DNA from: Alphaproteobacteria bacterium 32-64-14
GTDB lineage: Bacteria; Pseudomonadota; Alphaproteobacteria; Caulobacterales; Hyphomonadaceae
Direction of reading: 5' to 3'
NCBI GenBank assembly: GCA_002280725.1
Contig: NCEM01000020.1
Location: 39,714 to 103,713, forward strand
DNA: 64,000 nt
Of this stretch, positions 25,301 to 34,528 are shown piece by piece (the first letter of the stretch is position 1; each line of letters starts with the position of its first letter). A program made the position numbers and the translations under genes. Below the pieces are notes generated by a model that was given only the letters and a program-made list of their open reading frames with translations, did no database searches and was not told the origin of the DNA.

Positions 25301-26401
25301 ATGACGAAGACTGTGACGGCGCAGGATCGGAAACTCACGATTGCGGGGTGGGTCGTCACCGGACTGGTGGGGGCTTTCCTTGCCATGTCGGCGAGTTTCA
25401 AGTTCTTCACGCCGGACATCACGCTCGAAACGATGCAGACGCTGGGATGGCCGGATCATCATCTGTTGCTGATCGGAATTGTCGAGGCGGGGTGCGTTGC
25501 CCTCTATATGATCCCGCGAACCGCCGTTCTTGGCGCGGTGCTGGAGACGGCGTTGCTGGGCGCAGCGGTGGCGACGCAGGTGCGCATCGACAATCCGCTG
25601 TTCAGCCATGAGCTGTTCGGCGTCTATCTTGGCGTGCTGGTGTGGCTGGGCCTGTGGCTGCGCGATCCGCGGATCCGGGCGCTGATGCCGCTGCGGAGGT
25701 CGAACCGCCTTACCGGCGCGCTCGCGCGGGTATACGGTCCTGACACAATTGGAGGGGCCGATGAACGTTCTTGTCGACAACATGCAGTGGGTGTTGCTGG
25801 TCTGCGGCCTGCTGACGTTGAGCATGATCCAGGCTGTGTTTACGCCGCGCGCCACGATGCGCACCTATTTCGGCGAGGCGCCGGACAGCAAGGCGTCGGA
25901 TCTCCTGATGCGCAACTGGGGCATGCTGGTGGCGGCGGGCGGCGCTCTGTTGATCTATGCGGCGTTCACGCCCGAGGTGCGTCCACTCGTGCTGACCTTC
26001 GTTGGCGCGACGAAGGCGAGCTTCATCACGCTGGTGCTGCTGGCGGGTGGCGCTGTTCTCAAAAAGCAGGCGGGGCTTGCCGTGGTGATCGACGGGATCA
26101 TGGTCGTGCTGTTTGCCGCCTACCTGCTGGCTACTCTTCAGGCGCCCGCCGGCTGAGCGCCCGCAAACCCGCCACCGGCGCCCTTGGCCGAGGCAGGATC
26201 ACGCCGCGGCGCGGGGATTTCTATCGCCGATCCGCTTTCCCGTTGCGCCTCTCCGGCGAATACGGGCCGATAGGCGCAGACGTGAGTGCGGGCCTTCCCT
26301 GGCATGCCGCTCCTGGCATGTCTCTCCCGCGACCGCGTTCCGCGCATGGACGGTGCGTCGCTGGAGGACAGGAACATGAGACACCCCGATACGATTTCTG
26401 A
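25301..26401 (+). CDS. DoxX-like membrane protein with run-on C terminus (probable damaged gene)
   Basis: From ATG 25301 (GGGAGGC upstream) the first ~135 residues are a DoxX-like four-helix membrane protein: AGWVVTGLVGAFLAMSASFKFF, ALYMIPRTAVLGAVLETALLGAA and VLVWLGLWLRDPRIRALMPLRR. Family members normally stop just after this point. Here no stop follows and the frame runs on to 26401, through the whole of the gene at 25761-26156 in another frame and into the next gene. The ~230-residue extension is Arg/Gly-rich and looks non-coding. A lost stop, by real mutation or a short missing segment near 25700-25750, is the simplest explanation. The supported coding part is about 25301-25710. Confidence 0.6.
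   Translation: MTKTVTAQDRKLTIAGWVVTGLVGAFLAMSASFKFFTPDITLETMQTLGWPDHHLLLIGIVEAGCVALYMIPRTAVLGAVLETALLGAAVATQVRIDNPLFSHELFGVYLGVLVWLGLWLRDPRIRALMPLRRSNRLTGALARVYGPDTIGGADERSCRQHAVGVAGLRPADVEHDPGCVYAARHDAHLFRRGAGQQGVGSPDAQLGHAGGGGRRSVDLCGVHARGASTRADLRWRDEGELHHAGAAGGWRCSQKAGGACRGDRRDHGRAVCRLPAGYSSGARRLSARKPATGALGRGRITPRRGDFYRRSAFPLRLSGEYGPIGADVSAGLPWHAAPGMSLPRPRSAHGRCVAGGQEHETPRYDF
25761..26156 (+). CDS. Membrane protein of unknown function
   Basis: 131 residues with four hydrophobic segments (NMQWVLLVCGLLTLSMIQAVF, MLVAAGGALLIYAAF, SFITLVLLAGGAVL and VIDGIMVVLFAAYLLATL). GGAGGGG lies 3-4 bases before the ATG. It reads as a genuine membrane protein, unlike the overlapping run-on frame of the DoxX-like gene. 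It follows that gene closely and was probably its operon partner. No family assigned. Confidence 0.75.
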   Translation: MNVLVDNMQWVLLVCGLLTLSMIQAVFTPRATMRTYFGEAPDSKASDLLMRNWGMLVAAGGALLIYAAFTPEVRPLVLTFVGATKASFITLVLLAGGAVLKKQAGLAVVIDGIMVVLFAAYLLATLQAPAG

Positions 26402-27593
26402 CGACAAGCTTTCCGAGGCGAAGCCGCCTCTCCGGAAACCCGACGAGAAGATCGACACCTCGCGACGTGGACTACTGCGCGGATTCGGTCTTGCCAGCGT
26501 GGGCGTAGCGGCGCTTGCCGCTGGATGTGCGCCGGCAGCAACCGAAGCTGCCGCTGCGCCGGCCGCTGCCACGCCTCCCGTCGACAAGTCGGTTGCGATC
26601 ATGGGCGCGAACGAAAGCCCGTTCGGGCCTTCGCCCAAGGCCATCGAGGCGATGGTCGCCAAGGCCGCCCTTACCGCTCGCTATGCCGACGCCGAGGGTG
26701 AGGATCTCAAGGCGCAAGTTGCGGCGATCGAAGGCGTCTCGCCCGAGCAGGTGTTCCTCGCGAATGGCTCCTCCCCCATCCTCGCCGCGTTTGGCGAGAT
26801 GATCGCGCAGACGGGCAAGGGCCAGTTGGTGACGTCAATCGCGACCTATGAAGGCGTGCCGCGGGCCGCGGGGCAGTATGGCGCCGAGGTGATCATGACG
26901 CCGCTGACGGCGGAGTTCGGCATCGATCTCGATGCCATGGCGGCCAAGGTCTCCAAGAAAACGACGGCGACCTATGTCTGCAACCCGAACAACCCGACCG
27001 GCAACATGGTCGATCCGGTGAAGCTGAAGGCGTTCGCCATCGAGGCATCGAAGACGGCTCCGTGCTTCATCGATGAAGCCTACCTCGATCTTTGCGACGA
27101 CTATGCCGGCAACGTCATGACCGGGCTGGTGCGCGATGGCCACAACGTCGTCATCTGCCGCACCTTCTCGAAGATCTACGGCATGGCGGGCCAGCGGCTC
27201 GGCTATGGCATTGCGAGTCCGGAGATGGCCAAGCAGATGGGCATGGCGACGCGGATGGGCGGCGTGAACCACCTCGGCATCGTGGCGGCGATGGCGAGCC
27301 TAGCCGACAAGTCGTTCGTGCCCGCCATGCAGCCGAAGTTCAAGGCGGGCCGCGAGCGGCTGCATGCCGTAGTGAAGGGGCTGGGCCGGCCGATCGCATC
27401 GAACCCGCAAGCCAGCTTCATCTTCTTCGACGCCGGCATGCCGGCAAAGGAATTCGCCGAGAAGATGATGGCGGAAGGCGTGCGCGTCGTGGGCAGGTCC
27501 TGGACGCAGTACGACAACTGGTCGCGCATCTGCGTTGGCGAGGACTGGGAAATGGATCGCTGCGAGGCAGCGCTGAAGAAGGTCCTGGCCTGA
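26376..27593 (+). CDS. Tat-exported HisC-like PLP aminotransferase (lipoprotein)
   Basis: 405 residues. The N terminus carries a twin-arginine motif (SRRGLLRG, Arg30-31), a hydrophobic stretch and a lipobox-like LAAGC (Cys51), so it should be exported folded and possibly lipid-anchored. The rest is a class I/II aminotransferase of histidinol-phosphate type: ANESPFGPSPKAIEAM, CNPNNPTGN, DEAYLDL and the PLP-Schiff-base segment FSKIYGMAGQRLGYG (Lys about 266). It transfers an amino group using PLP; the substrate is unknown. A periplasmic location is odd for histidine synthesis, so a catabolic or signalling role is more likely. ATG 26376 is chosen because the Tat signal then starts normally. Confidence 0.88.
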   Translation: MRHPDTISDDKLSEAKPPLRKPDEKIDTSRRGLLRGFGLASVGVAALAAGCAPAATEAAAAPAAATPPVDKSVAIMGANESPFGPSPKAIEAMVAKAALTARYADAEGEDLKAQVAAIEGVSPEQVFLANGSSPILAAFGEMIAQTGKGQLVTSIATYEGVPRAAGQYGAEVIMTPLTAEFGIDLDAMAAKVSKKTTATYVCNPNNPTGNMVDPVKLKAFAIEASKTAPCFIDEAYLDLCDDYAGNVMTGLVRDGHNVVICRTFSKIYGMAGQRLGYGIASPEMAKQMGMATRMGGVNHLGIVAAMASLADKSFVPAMQPKFKAGRERLHAVVKGLGRPIASNPQASFIFFDAGMPAKEFAEKMMAEGVRVVGRSWTQYDNWSRICVGEDWEMDRCEAALKKVLA

Positions 27594-27617
27594 TATTTTT
27601 CCTCCCGAGACTGCAGG

Positions 27618-27647
27618 AGGCGGCGGGCTGATGGTTCGCCGCCTTTT
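27618..27647 (+). terminator. Terminator after the aminotransferase gene
   Basis: GGCGGCG (27619-27625) pairs with CGCCGCC (27637-27643), followed by TTTT. Confidence 0.75.
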
Positions 27648-27700
27648 GCATTCCGGTGCGGCGCACCTTATCTCTCCCGCAGCCGTGTGGAGGGACCTGC

Positions 27701-28201
27701 ATGCTTGCCCAGTTTCAGCACTTCGCCGGATACAATGCGTGGACCAACCAGCGCGTGTATGAGGCTACGGCAAAGCTGACCGAAGAGCAGCTGTGGTGCG
27801 ATGTGGGGCTTTTCTTTCAAAGCGTTGGCGGAACGCTGAATCACCTGCTGGTTACGGATCGCGTCTGGATGAAGCGGTTCACAGGCACGGGCGATCATCC
27901 CGACAAGCTGAGCGCGATTGTGCATCGTGATTTTGGCGAGCTGCGCGCCGCGCGCGAGGCGGAGGACCGTCGCATCCTCAGCTATGTGAACGGCCTGACC
28001 TTGGCCCGGCTGGATGACGTCTTCACTTATCGCAAGATGACCACGCCCGACATGGTGACGTCAAAGCTGTGGCCGGACCTGCTGCACTTGTTCAACCACC
28101 AGACGCACCATCGCGGACAGGCGCACACGGGCCTGTCGATCCTGACTGGTGAGGAACCGCCGCAGCTGGACATGGTCGTCTACGCCCGCGCGAAGAGCTA
28201 A
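27701..28201 (+). CDS. DinB-family protein
   Basis: 166 residues forming a four-helix bundle of DinB/YfiT type. The metal-site histidines are visible in LNHLLVTDRVWMKRF and LLHLFNHQTHHRGQAH; YNAWTNQRVYE is the usual first-helix signature. Members include thiol-dependent S-transferases using glutathione, mycothiol or bacillithiol. The biochemical role here is not known. ATG 27701 has TGGAGGGA about 7-10 bases before it; a 15-codon upstream extension is rejected. It ends 3 bases before the end of recQ on the other strand. Confidence 0.88.
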   Translation: MLAQFQHFAGYNAWTNQRVYEATAKLTEEQLWCDVGLFFQSVGGTLNHLLVTDRVWMKRFTGTGDHPDKLSAIVHRDFGELRAAREAEDRRILSYVNGLTLARLDDVFTYRKMTTPDMVTSKLWPDLLHLFNHQTHHRGQAHTGLSILTGEEPPQLDMVVYARAKS

Positions 28202-28204
28202 GCG

Positions 28205-30001
28205 CTACTGCCCGCTCGCCGACTGCAACACCGCCAGAAAGTTTGCGCCATAGCGCTCGAGCTTGGCCTTTCCGATGCCGGGTAAGCCGCCCATTTCATC
28301 GAGCGTGGCGGGCGGGGCTTCGGCCATGGCGCGCAGGGTGGAGTCGTGGAAGACGACATAGGGTGGCACGCCCTGGGCCTTCGCGATGCGGGCGCGTTCG
28401 GCGCGGAGGGCGTTGAAGACGCCATGCGCTTCCTCGCCCAGCGCGGCGGCCTTGTCGCGCCGGGCGTCCTTCTTCGTCTGTTTCGGCGCTTCCTTGCGCA
28501 GCAAAACGGCCTGTTCGCCGCGCAGGACAGGCCGCGCCTCGTCGGTAAGTTTCAGGGCGCCGAATTCGGAATCGACGCGGATGAAGCCCATGGCCGTGAG
28601 CTGGCGGAAGACGGACTGCCAAGTCTTCTGGTCGATGTCCGTGCCGACGTCGAACACGGCGAGATTGTTGTGGCTGAAGCTGATGACTTTATCCGTTGTC
28701 TTGCCGCGCAGCACGTCGATGACGTGGCCGGCGCCGAAGGTCTGGCCGGTGCGGTAGATGGCGGAGAGGGCTTGCCTGGCGGCTTCGGTTGCGTCCCACG
28801 TCTCGGCCGGCGTGAGGCAGTTATCGCAGTTTCCGCAATTGCCGGGATGCGCTTCGCCGAAATGCGCGAGAACGGCCTGTCGACGGCAGGCGGTGGTTTC
28901 GCAGATGGCGTGGAGCGCGTTGAGCTTCGAGCGCTCGATGCGCTTGATCTCTTCGGGCGCATCGCCCTCCCCGATCATGCGGCTGCGTTGCGCCACATCG
29001 CCGAGGCCATAGGCCATCCACGCTTCGGACGGATCGCCATCGCGGCCGGCGCGGCCGGTCTCCTGGTAGTAAGCCTCGACCGATCCGGGCATGTCGAGGT
29101 GGGCGACGTAACGTACGTCCGGCTTGTCGATGCCCATGCCGAAGGCGACGGTGGCGACGAGGGCGAGGTTTTCCTCGGTGAGGAAAGTGTCCTGGTTGCG
29201 CGAGCGCACGCGGGCATCCATGCCGGCATGATAAGCGAGCGCGCGGATGCCGTGGTCGTTCAGCCATTCGGCGGTCTCTTCGACCTTCTTGCGCGAGAGG
29301 CAGTAGACGATTCCGCTCTTGCCTTCGTGGCGGGCGAGGAACTGGCGCAGCTGTTCCTTGCCATTGTCGCGGCGGACGATGGTGTAGGAGATGTTGGGCC
29401 GGTCGAAGGAGGCGACGAAGACGCGGCCTTCCTTGAGCTGGAGGCGCTCGATGATGTCGGCGCGCGTTTGTGGATCTGCGGTAGCCGTGAGGGCCATGCG
29501 GGGCACGCCGGGGAAGGCCTCGGCTATCTGCGAGAGCTGGCGGTATTCGGGGCGGAAGTCGTGGCCCCACTGGCTGACGCAATGGGCCTCGTCGATGGCG
29601 AACAGGGATATCCGGACATCGCGCAGCATCTGCTGGAAGCCGGGCGTCATCAGGCGTTCGGGCGCGACGTAGAGGAGTTTGAGTTCGCCGGAATAGAGCT
29701 TGTCACGGACGTCGCGCTGCTCGTCGGCGGTAAGCGCGGAATTGAGGGCGGCGGCCTCGACGCCCTGCTGGCGGAGAGCCTCGACCTGGTCGCGCATCAG
29801 GGCGATCAGGGGCGAGACGATGATGGCGACGCCCGGGCGGCACAGGGCCGGAACCTGATAGCAGAGCGATTTGCCCGCCCCGGTGGGCAGCAGGACCACG
29901 GCATCGCCCCCGGCGACGACATGGCGCACCACCTCTTCCTGCTCGCCGCGGAAGGCGGAAAGTCCGAAGACTTCTCGCAGGATTTCGAGCGGTTCGCGCA
30001 G
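28205..30001 (-). CDS. recQ: ATP-dependent DNA helicase RecQ (start codon non-standard)
   Basis: Helicase motifs are in order: motif 0 [13 protein letters not shown], Walker [16 protein letters not shown] box [18 protein letters not shown], motif [11 protein letters not shown], the zinc site (CRRQAV then CGNCDNC) and a C-terminal HRDC domain ending [16 protein letters not shown]. It unwinds DNA in recombination repair. The first standard start, GTG 29932, would remove motif 0, which continues upstream in frame to a stop. The only plausible starts there are CTG 30001 (AGGAG 10 bases upstream) and ATT 30010, so a rare initiation codon is likely. The encoded protein would be 598 residues, normal for the family. 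Confidence 0.9.
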   Translation of the reverse strand: MREPLEILREVFGLSAFRGEQEEVVRHVVAGGDAVVLLPTGAGKSLCYQVPALCRPGVAIIVSPLIALMRDQVEALRQQGVEAAALNSALTADEQRDVRDKLYSGELKLLYVAPERLMTPGFQQMLRDVRISLFAIDEAHCVSQWGHDFRPEYRQLSQIAEAFPGVPRMALTATADPQTRADIIERLQLKEGRVFVASFDRPNISYTIVRRDNGKEQLRQFLARHEGKSGIVYCLSRKKVEETAEWLNDHGIRALAYHAGMDARVRSRNQDTFLTEENLALVATVAFGMGIDKPDVRYVAHLDMPGSVEAYYQETGRAGRDGDPSEAWMAYGLGDVAQRSRMIGEGDAPEEIKRIERSKLNALHAICETTACRRQAVLAHFGEAHPGNCGNCDNCLTPAETWDATEAARQALSAIYRTGQTFGAGHVIDVLRGKTTDKVISFSHNNLAVFDVGTDIDQKTWQSVFRQLTAMGFIRVDSEFGALKLTDEARPVLRGEQAVLLRKEAPKQTKKDARRDKAAALGEEAHGVFNALRAERARIAKAQGVPPYVVFHDSTLRAMAEAPPATLDEMGGLPGIGKAKLERYGANFLAVLQSASGQ

Positions 30002-30087
30002 GGGGTTAATTCTCCTGATAGGGGCGCCTTGCTAGCATGCGCCGGCCCGCTGGCCATACCGGTCCATCAGCGGTATAGGGCCGCCTC

Positions 30088-31422
30088 ATGGCTACAACGC
30101 TTTCCCAACCCAAGGTCGGCATCGTTTCGCTGGGCTGCCCCAAGGCGCTCGTCGATTCAGAGCGCATCATCACGCGCCTGCGGGCCGAGGGATACCAGAT
30201 CGCGGCCGACTACAAGGGCGCGGACCTCGTTCTTGTGAACACCTGCGGGTTCCTCGATTCAGCGCGGGCGGAAAGCCTCGATGCGATCGGGGAAGCGATC
30301 AACGAGAACGGCAAGGTGATCGTGACGGGATGCCTTGGCGCGGAAGCCAATGTGATCACCGAGCGCCATCCGGGCGTGCTGGCAGTGACCGGGCCGCACC
30401 AGTATGAGCAGGTGATGACGGCGGTGCATACGCACCTGCCGGCGCCGGACCATCCGTTCGTGTCGCTGGTGCCGGAGAGCGGCGTGCGGCTGACGCCGCG
30501 CCATTATGCGTACCTGAAGATTTCCGAGGGCTGCAACAATCGCTGCTCGTTCTGCATCATCCCGAGCCTGCGGGGCGATCTCGCCTCGCGCCGGATCGAT
30601 GCGGTGCTGCGCGAGGCGGAGCAGCTGACGAAGGCGGGGGTGAAGGAAATCCTCGTCATCAGCCAGGACACGTCTGCTTACGGACTGGACGTGAAGTATG
30701 CGCCGTACAAGTGGCGCGACAAGGAACGCCAGACGCGGTTCAAGGATCTATGCGAGGGCCTGGGCGAGCTGCAGCGCGAGAGCGGCGCGTGGGTGCGCCT
30801 GCACTACGTGTATCCTTATCCGCATGTGGACGACGTGATGCCGATGATGGCGGACGGGCGCATCCTTCCGTATCTCGACATCCCGTTCCAGCATTCCTCG
30901 CCCGCGGTGCTGAAGCAGATGCGACGGCCGGCGAACATCGACAAGACGGCGGAGCGCATTGCGAAATGGCGCTCGGAAGTGCCGGAGCTGGTGCTGCGCT
31001 CGTCCTTCATCGTGGGCTTCCCGGGCGAGACCGAGGAAGACTTCGAACACCTCCTCGGCTGGATGAAGGAGACGCGCATCGAGCGTGCGGGCTGCTTCAA
31101 GTATGAGAACGTCACAGGCGCCGTCTCCGCCGCTCTGCCCGGCCATGTGCCGGAAGTGGTGAAGGAAGAACGCTGGCATCGCTTCATGGAAGTGCAGAGC
31201 GAGATCGCGAATGCGCGCGCGCAGGCGATGATTGGCCAGACGATCGATGTGATCATCGACGAGGTAGACGAAGACGGCGCCGTGGGCCGATCCAAGGCGG
31301 ATGCGCCGGAGATCGACGGATCGGTGTTCATCGATGACACGACCCTTAAGCCCGGCGACATCGTCAAAGCCAAGGTGCACGCCGGCGAACAGGTCGACCT
31401 TTGGGCTGAGGTCGTGAGGTAG
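30088..31422 (+). CDS. rimO: Ribosomal protein S12 methylthiotransferase
   Basis: 444 residues, full length. The UPF0004 domain opens with [16 protein letters not shown] and has [10 protein letters not shown]; the radical-SAM site is CNNRCSFC (the CxxxCxxC cluster ligand); a C-terminal TRAM domain is present ([25 protein letters not shown]). RimO adds a methylthio group to Asp89 of S12. The ATG matches the usual N terminus. It is divergent from recQ. Confidence 0.96.
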   Translation: MATTLSQPKVGIVSLGCPKALVDSERIITRLRAEGYQIAADYKGADLVLVNTCGFLDSARAESLDAIGEAINENGKVIVTGCLGAEANVITERHPGVLAVTGPHQYEQVMTAVHTHLPAPDHPFVSLVPESGVRLTPRHYAYLKISEGCNNRCSFCIIPSLRGDLASRRIDAVLREAEQLTKAGVKEILVISQDTSAYGLDVKYAPYKWRDKERQTRFKDLCEGLGELQRESGAWVRLHYVYPYPHVDDVMPMMADGRILPYLDIPFQHSSPAVLKQMRRPANIDKTAERIAKWRSEVPELVLRSSFIVGFPGETEEDFEHLLGWMKETRIERAGCFKYENVTGAVSAALPGHVPEVVKEERWHRFMEVQSEIANARAQAMIGQTIDVIIDEVDEDGAVGRSKADAPEIDGSVFIDDTTLKPGDIVKAKVHAGEQVDLWAEVVR

Positions 31423-31427
31423 CCCTT

Positions 31428-31856
31428 CTATCGACGCTCGCCAGCTTCTTTCGCGACCGCCAAACAAACACGCTCGCTTCGCGCCCCTATGTCCGCGAGA
31501 TTACCCAATGAGTTGAACGCCTCTTCAAAACGGGCATCGCTCATTCTCATCGCGAGCTGCTCTGCGTCGGCTGCCGCAATAGCGCCGTCCATGTCCGTGA
31601 TATTGCCGCGTTCGTCGACAAACGAACTGATCGCCGCAAAGATGCGAAAAGCGTCCTCAGGAAAGTGACCCGCAAAGTAGCCTGTTGCGCAGCTGCACTC
31701 GATTGGTTTCTGGCCCTGCCCCGGGCCCGACAAACAGCCCTCAAACATTTTCACCGCCCCTCGGGCCAGGCCATCGCGTGTCTGACTCAACGCTGAAGGG
31801 GAGATCGCCGCTATCAGCACTGTGGCAGCGATTGCCGCAATAATCTTCTTCGTCAT
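31428..31856 (-). CDS. Exported hypothetical protein
   Basis: 142 residues with a Sec signal peptide (cleavage near ALSQ). The mature part has three cysteines (FEGCLSG, ECSCATG, RVCLAVA), so it may be disulfide-bonded. No family recognised. ATG 31856 is preferred over 31886 because the signal peptide then begins normally and GGGGA lies 9 bases upstream. It converges with rimO, 5 bases apart, and its base composition is less GC-rich than its neighbours, which hints at more recent acquisition. Confidence 0.7.
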   Translation of the reverse strand: MTKKIIAAIAATVLIAAISPSALSQTRDGLARGAVKMFEGCLSGPGQGQKPIECSCATGYFAGHFPEDAFRIFAAISSFVDERGNITDMDGAIAAADAEQLAMRMSDARFEEAFNSLGNLADIGARSERVCLAVAKEAGERR

Positions 31857-32052
31857 TCGGTTTGTCCCCACGAGCGCTTGGCACATTGTATTGGTGGCTT
31901 CTGCTCGTCCAGATTTGCGATCGTCGACTGGACATATTGTTTTTCGATAAAAACTAAGCTACTGGTTGTAGCGTAGCCGCCTGGGTCAGAGGCGCAAATG
32001 CCCGGCGCGAGCGGCTGCGCGAAAAACAACAAACCAGACAAGGGCAAAACCC

Positions 32053-32718
32053 ATGCATCGCTCCCTCATCGTCTTCCCCGCAGTCTTCGCTGTCGCCTTG
32101 GGCGGCTGCGTCGTCGGAGGCGGCGGCTTCGACGGCAAGCCGTATTCGGAATCGCAACGCCACACCTATGCGGGCTTCGACAAGGTCGATGTGTCCGCTG
32201 GCGTTGAAGTCGTGTTGTCACAGGGCGCTTTCGACGTGAAAGCCGAGACGACCGAGGGAGAAGGCTTCGACAACCTGATCGTCGAAGTTGACGGCGATAC
32301 GCTGCGCATCAGCCGCAAGCAGACCACGATGTTCAATTTCAGCGGTGGACCGCGCTATCGCGTGACCGTGTCAGCGCCCGCCTACTCCGACTTCGGTGCG
32401 TCGTCGGGCTCCAGCGTCAGCGGCAAGGGTCTGCAGCTCCAGGACGTGTCGATCAACGTGTCGTCCGGCGCCAGCATGAGCCTTGATGGGATGTGCACCT
32501 CGCTCGATCTCGACATGTCATCGGGCGCCAGCTTCAGCGGCGAAGACCTCCGCTGCGATGCAGCCAGCGTGCAGGCGTCCTCCGGCGCCAGCGCGCATGC
32601 GTGGGCCTCGAAGCGTGCGAAGGGCGATGCGTCTTCCGGCGCCAGCGTTTCGTTCAGCGGCAATCCGGCCGAGTTCGAGCGCGACTCGTCCAGCGGCGGC
32701 TCGGTCAGCGCGCGCTGA
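32053..32718 (+). CDS. GIN-domain (DUF2807) lipoprotein, first of pair
   Basis: 221 residues. Lipoprotein signal with Cys19 (ALGGC). The remainder is a right-handed beta-helix of GIN type with regular strand repeats (ASSGSSVSGKGLQL, VSSGASMSLDG, SSGASFSGEDL, ASSGASAHAW) in which SSGAS recurs. GIN proteins are head, interaction-domain lipoproteins of unknown partner, common in Bacteroidetes and some proteobacteria. The sequence repeat unit is about 20-22 residues. It is followed by a paralogue 11 bases later, so both form one operon. Confidence 0.88.
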   Translation: MHRSLIVFPAVFAVALGGCVVGGGGFDGKPYSESQRHTYAGFDKVDVSAGVEVVLSQGAFDVKAETTEGEGFDNLIVEVDGDTLRISRKQTTMFNFSGGPRYRVTVSAPAYSDFGASSGSSVSGKGLQLQDVSINVSSGASMSLDGMCTSLDLDMSSGASFSGEDLRCDAASVQASSGASAHAWASKRAKGDASSGASVSFSGNPAEFERDSSSGGSVSAR

Positions 32719-32729
32719 GGCGAACACAC

Positions 32730-33437
32730 ATGAAAGCGATTTCAATGATCCTGCCTGTCGCCGCGCTTGCGGCGCTGGGCGGATGCACCGTGATGGCGAA
32801 CGGCAAGACCGAGACCCGCCAGCACGCCCTTTCCGGATTTGACAGCATCGTCGCGAGCAGCGGCATTGACGTCGTGCTGACCGAAGGCGCGTTCGGCGTC
32901 ACCTCGGAAGCGCCCGAAGGCAAGCTTGACCGCATCACCATCGAGCAATCGGGACGCGAGCTGAAGATCGACATCAAGCATGAAGTGACGATCGGCTGGA
33001 GCGGACCTTATCAGGTGAAGATCTCTGCGCCGGCGTACGCTGCTATTTCGGCGTCGGGCGGAGCCGATGTGGAGGCGACATCGCTTCAGGCCGAACGGCT
33101 TACGCTCTCTGTGTCGGGTGGCGCGGACATCGATATCGCGGGCGCGCGCATTGGCGTGCTGGAGGCATCTGTATCAGGCGGTGGCGACATCGATCTTGCA
33201 GGCAGTTGCACCAGCGCCACGCTGACGGTTTCGGGCGGCGGCAATTTCGATGGCGAGAAGTTGGACTGTGACAGCGTGACGGCGACGGCCACGGGCGGCG
33301 GCGATATCGACGTTGGCGCGCGTACGATTGCAAACGGCGTCGCGGATAGCGGGGGCGACGTACGCTTCCTGGGCTCGCCCACGACATTCACGGCGGATGA
33401 ATCGTCCGGCGGGGATGTGTCAGTCGACGCACGATAG
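32730..33437 (+). CDS. GIN-domain (DUF2807) lipoprotein, second of pair
   Basis: 235 residues from ATG 32730, with TGAGG 9 bases upstream inside the previous stop. Lipobox Cys19 (LGGC). The beta-helix repeats carry SGGGD or SGGAD (SASGGADVEA, SVSGGADIDI, SVSGGGDIDL, TVSGGGNFDG, ATGGGDIDVG, ESSGGDVSVD) instead of SSGAS. It shares the opening block HALSGFDSIVASSGIDVVLTEG with the first gene (HTYAGFDKVDVSAGVEVVLSQG), so the pair is a tandem duplication. Aspartates at repeat corners could bind calcium (inference). Confidence 0.88.
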   Translation: MKAISMILPVAALAALGGCTVMANGKTETRQHALSGFDSIVASSGIDVVLTEGAFGVTSEAPEGKLDRITIEQSGRELKIDIKHEVTIGWSGPYQVKISAPAYAAISASGGADVEATSLQAERLTLSVSGGADIDIAGARIGVLEASVSGGGDIDLAGSCTSATLTVSGGGNFDGEKLDCDSVTATATGGGDIDVGARTIANGVADSGGDVRFLGSPTTFTADESSGGDVSVDAR

Positions 33438-33551
33438 GGCTTCGCACGATAGAGGCATGATCATCCAAGAGTTTTGGTGGTATGGGCGTGACGTCGCTCT
33501 ACTCGCCGACTACGTTTTGTAGATCGAGTCTTGGTTGGGGGAGGTGAGACG

Positions 33552-33914
33552 GTGCGAAACCAGAAAGAACGTGCGCTCGCGCTGTTAGGGGTCTACGCGG
33601 TAGCAGGTCTCGTGTTCGTGACGAGCCCAGGCATATGGATACATGCCGCAAGCGAGCCGCTCTTCAGACTGTGGGAGTTCCCCGAGTGGCTCGGTGGCCC
33701 CAGAATGCAGAAGACGATTGTGATGGTTGTGTCCATCGCTTTCCCCGCTATCGCGTTCGTCAGCACGTTCCTTATCTTGAAGAATGCGGACAGCGACGAC
33801 GATGACATGCGGAAAGAGGCCGAGAAGGGCATTCGCAATAGTTTGGTATTGTTCTGGATGATGACGGTAACAGCGTCACTTGTAATGGCCATGCATCTAT
33901 GGCGAGCTTTGTAA
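33552..33914 (+). CDS. Small membrane protein of unknown function
   Basis: 120 residues from GTG 33552, chosen because GGGGGAGG lies 7 bases before it. Three hydrophobic segments (ALLGVYAVAGLVFVTSPGIWI, IVMVVSIAFPAIAFVSTFLIL and LVLFWMMTVTASLVMAM) and an acidic cytoplasmic stretch (KNADSDDDDMRKEAEKG). Codon use and GC content are lower than the neighbours. No family recognised. Confidence 0.65.
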   Translation: MRNQKERALALLGVYAVAGLVFVTSPGIWIHAASEPLFRLWEFPEWLGGPRMQKTIVMVVSIAFPAIAFVSTFLILKNADSDDDDMRKEAEKGIRNSLVLFWMMTVTASLVMAMHLWRAL

Positions 33915-33984
33915 GTGGAAGCTTTGACCGGGCACTGTCGTTAGTGCGGTGTATGGTACAGACAAATTGTACGCCCCATAAAAC

Positions 33985-34019
33985 TCATCCCGCTTCGGCT
34001 GTAGAGGCCGAAGCGGGAT
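33985..34019 (-). terminator. 13-bp hairpin, possible leftward terminator
   Basis: ATCCCGCTTCGGC (33987-33999) pairs exactly with 34007-34019 around a 7-base loop. Read leftward it is followed by GAGTTTTAT, so it could end transcription of the gene at 34115-34396. Confidence 0.55.
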
Positions 34020-34114
34020 CCGGGATTGCCTGGCAGGTGTCTGGGCCTGCAATCAGGCTGGCTGGGTGATTTCCCGGGACCCGATACGCATGACGGGCCG
34101 AGTGTTCTTGAGGC

Positions 34115-34396
34115 TCAGCGCCCGACTGGATTGGTGATCAGTACGGTCGCGTCGCGCGGAATGCCAAGCTCGGCATAGGTCCACGTCATGCGGCGGCCTT
34201 CGGGCACCAGGGCCTTGCAGTTGTCCGGTTCGATGCGGCTGAAGCCGATGTGGTAGCGATCGTTGCCGCGATGATCGACATCGATGTTGAAGTCATCCTT
34301 GTCGGTGCAGCCGTTGGAGTGGGCGGTGATCGTGATCTCCTGTCCGCGCTGGCTGATTTCGGCGCCGTAAATATAACCGTAGCCATCATTTTTCAT
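34115..34396 (-). CDS. Hypothetical small protein
   Basis: 93 residues starting at ATG 34396, where AGGGA precedes by 2-3 bases and a GGGGCAGG stretch gives a plausible binding site; ATGs at 34429 and 34459 are alternatives. It has no signal peptide or membrane segment. The centre is rich in Asp, His and Arg (DKDDFNIDVDHRGNDRYHIGFSRIEPDN). No family recognised. A hairpin about 95 bases downstream may end its transcript. Confidence 0.6.
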   Translation of the reverse strand: MKNDGYGYIYGAEISQRGQEITITAHSNGCTDKDDFNIDVDHRGNDRYHIGFSRIEPDNCKALVPEGRRMTWTYAELGIPRDATVLITNPVGR

Positions 34397-34528
34397 GTCC
34401 CTGCCCCTGTGGTCGGGTGTGTTGCCCATGGCGGTATGCCGAGGCGATATGCCGATCACGCATCATATCGTTTTTCGATATTAACCTGCGATGAACGTGG
34501 TGTTTAGTTGAGGCAAAAGGGAGCGCGC

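Noticed and set aside
25690..25760. tRNA-like GGTCGAACC near 25698
   Set aside because: No acceptor stem, anticodon arm or CCA pairing around it.
28346..30238. A 630-codon rightward open frame opposite recQ
   Set aside because: It mirrors the recQ codon pattern, has no family likeness or start signal, and is a typical high-GC antisense frame.
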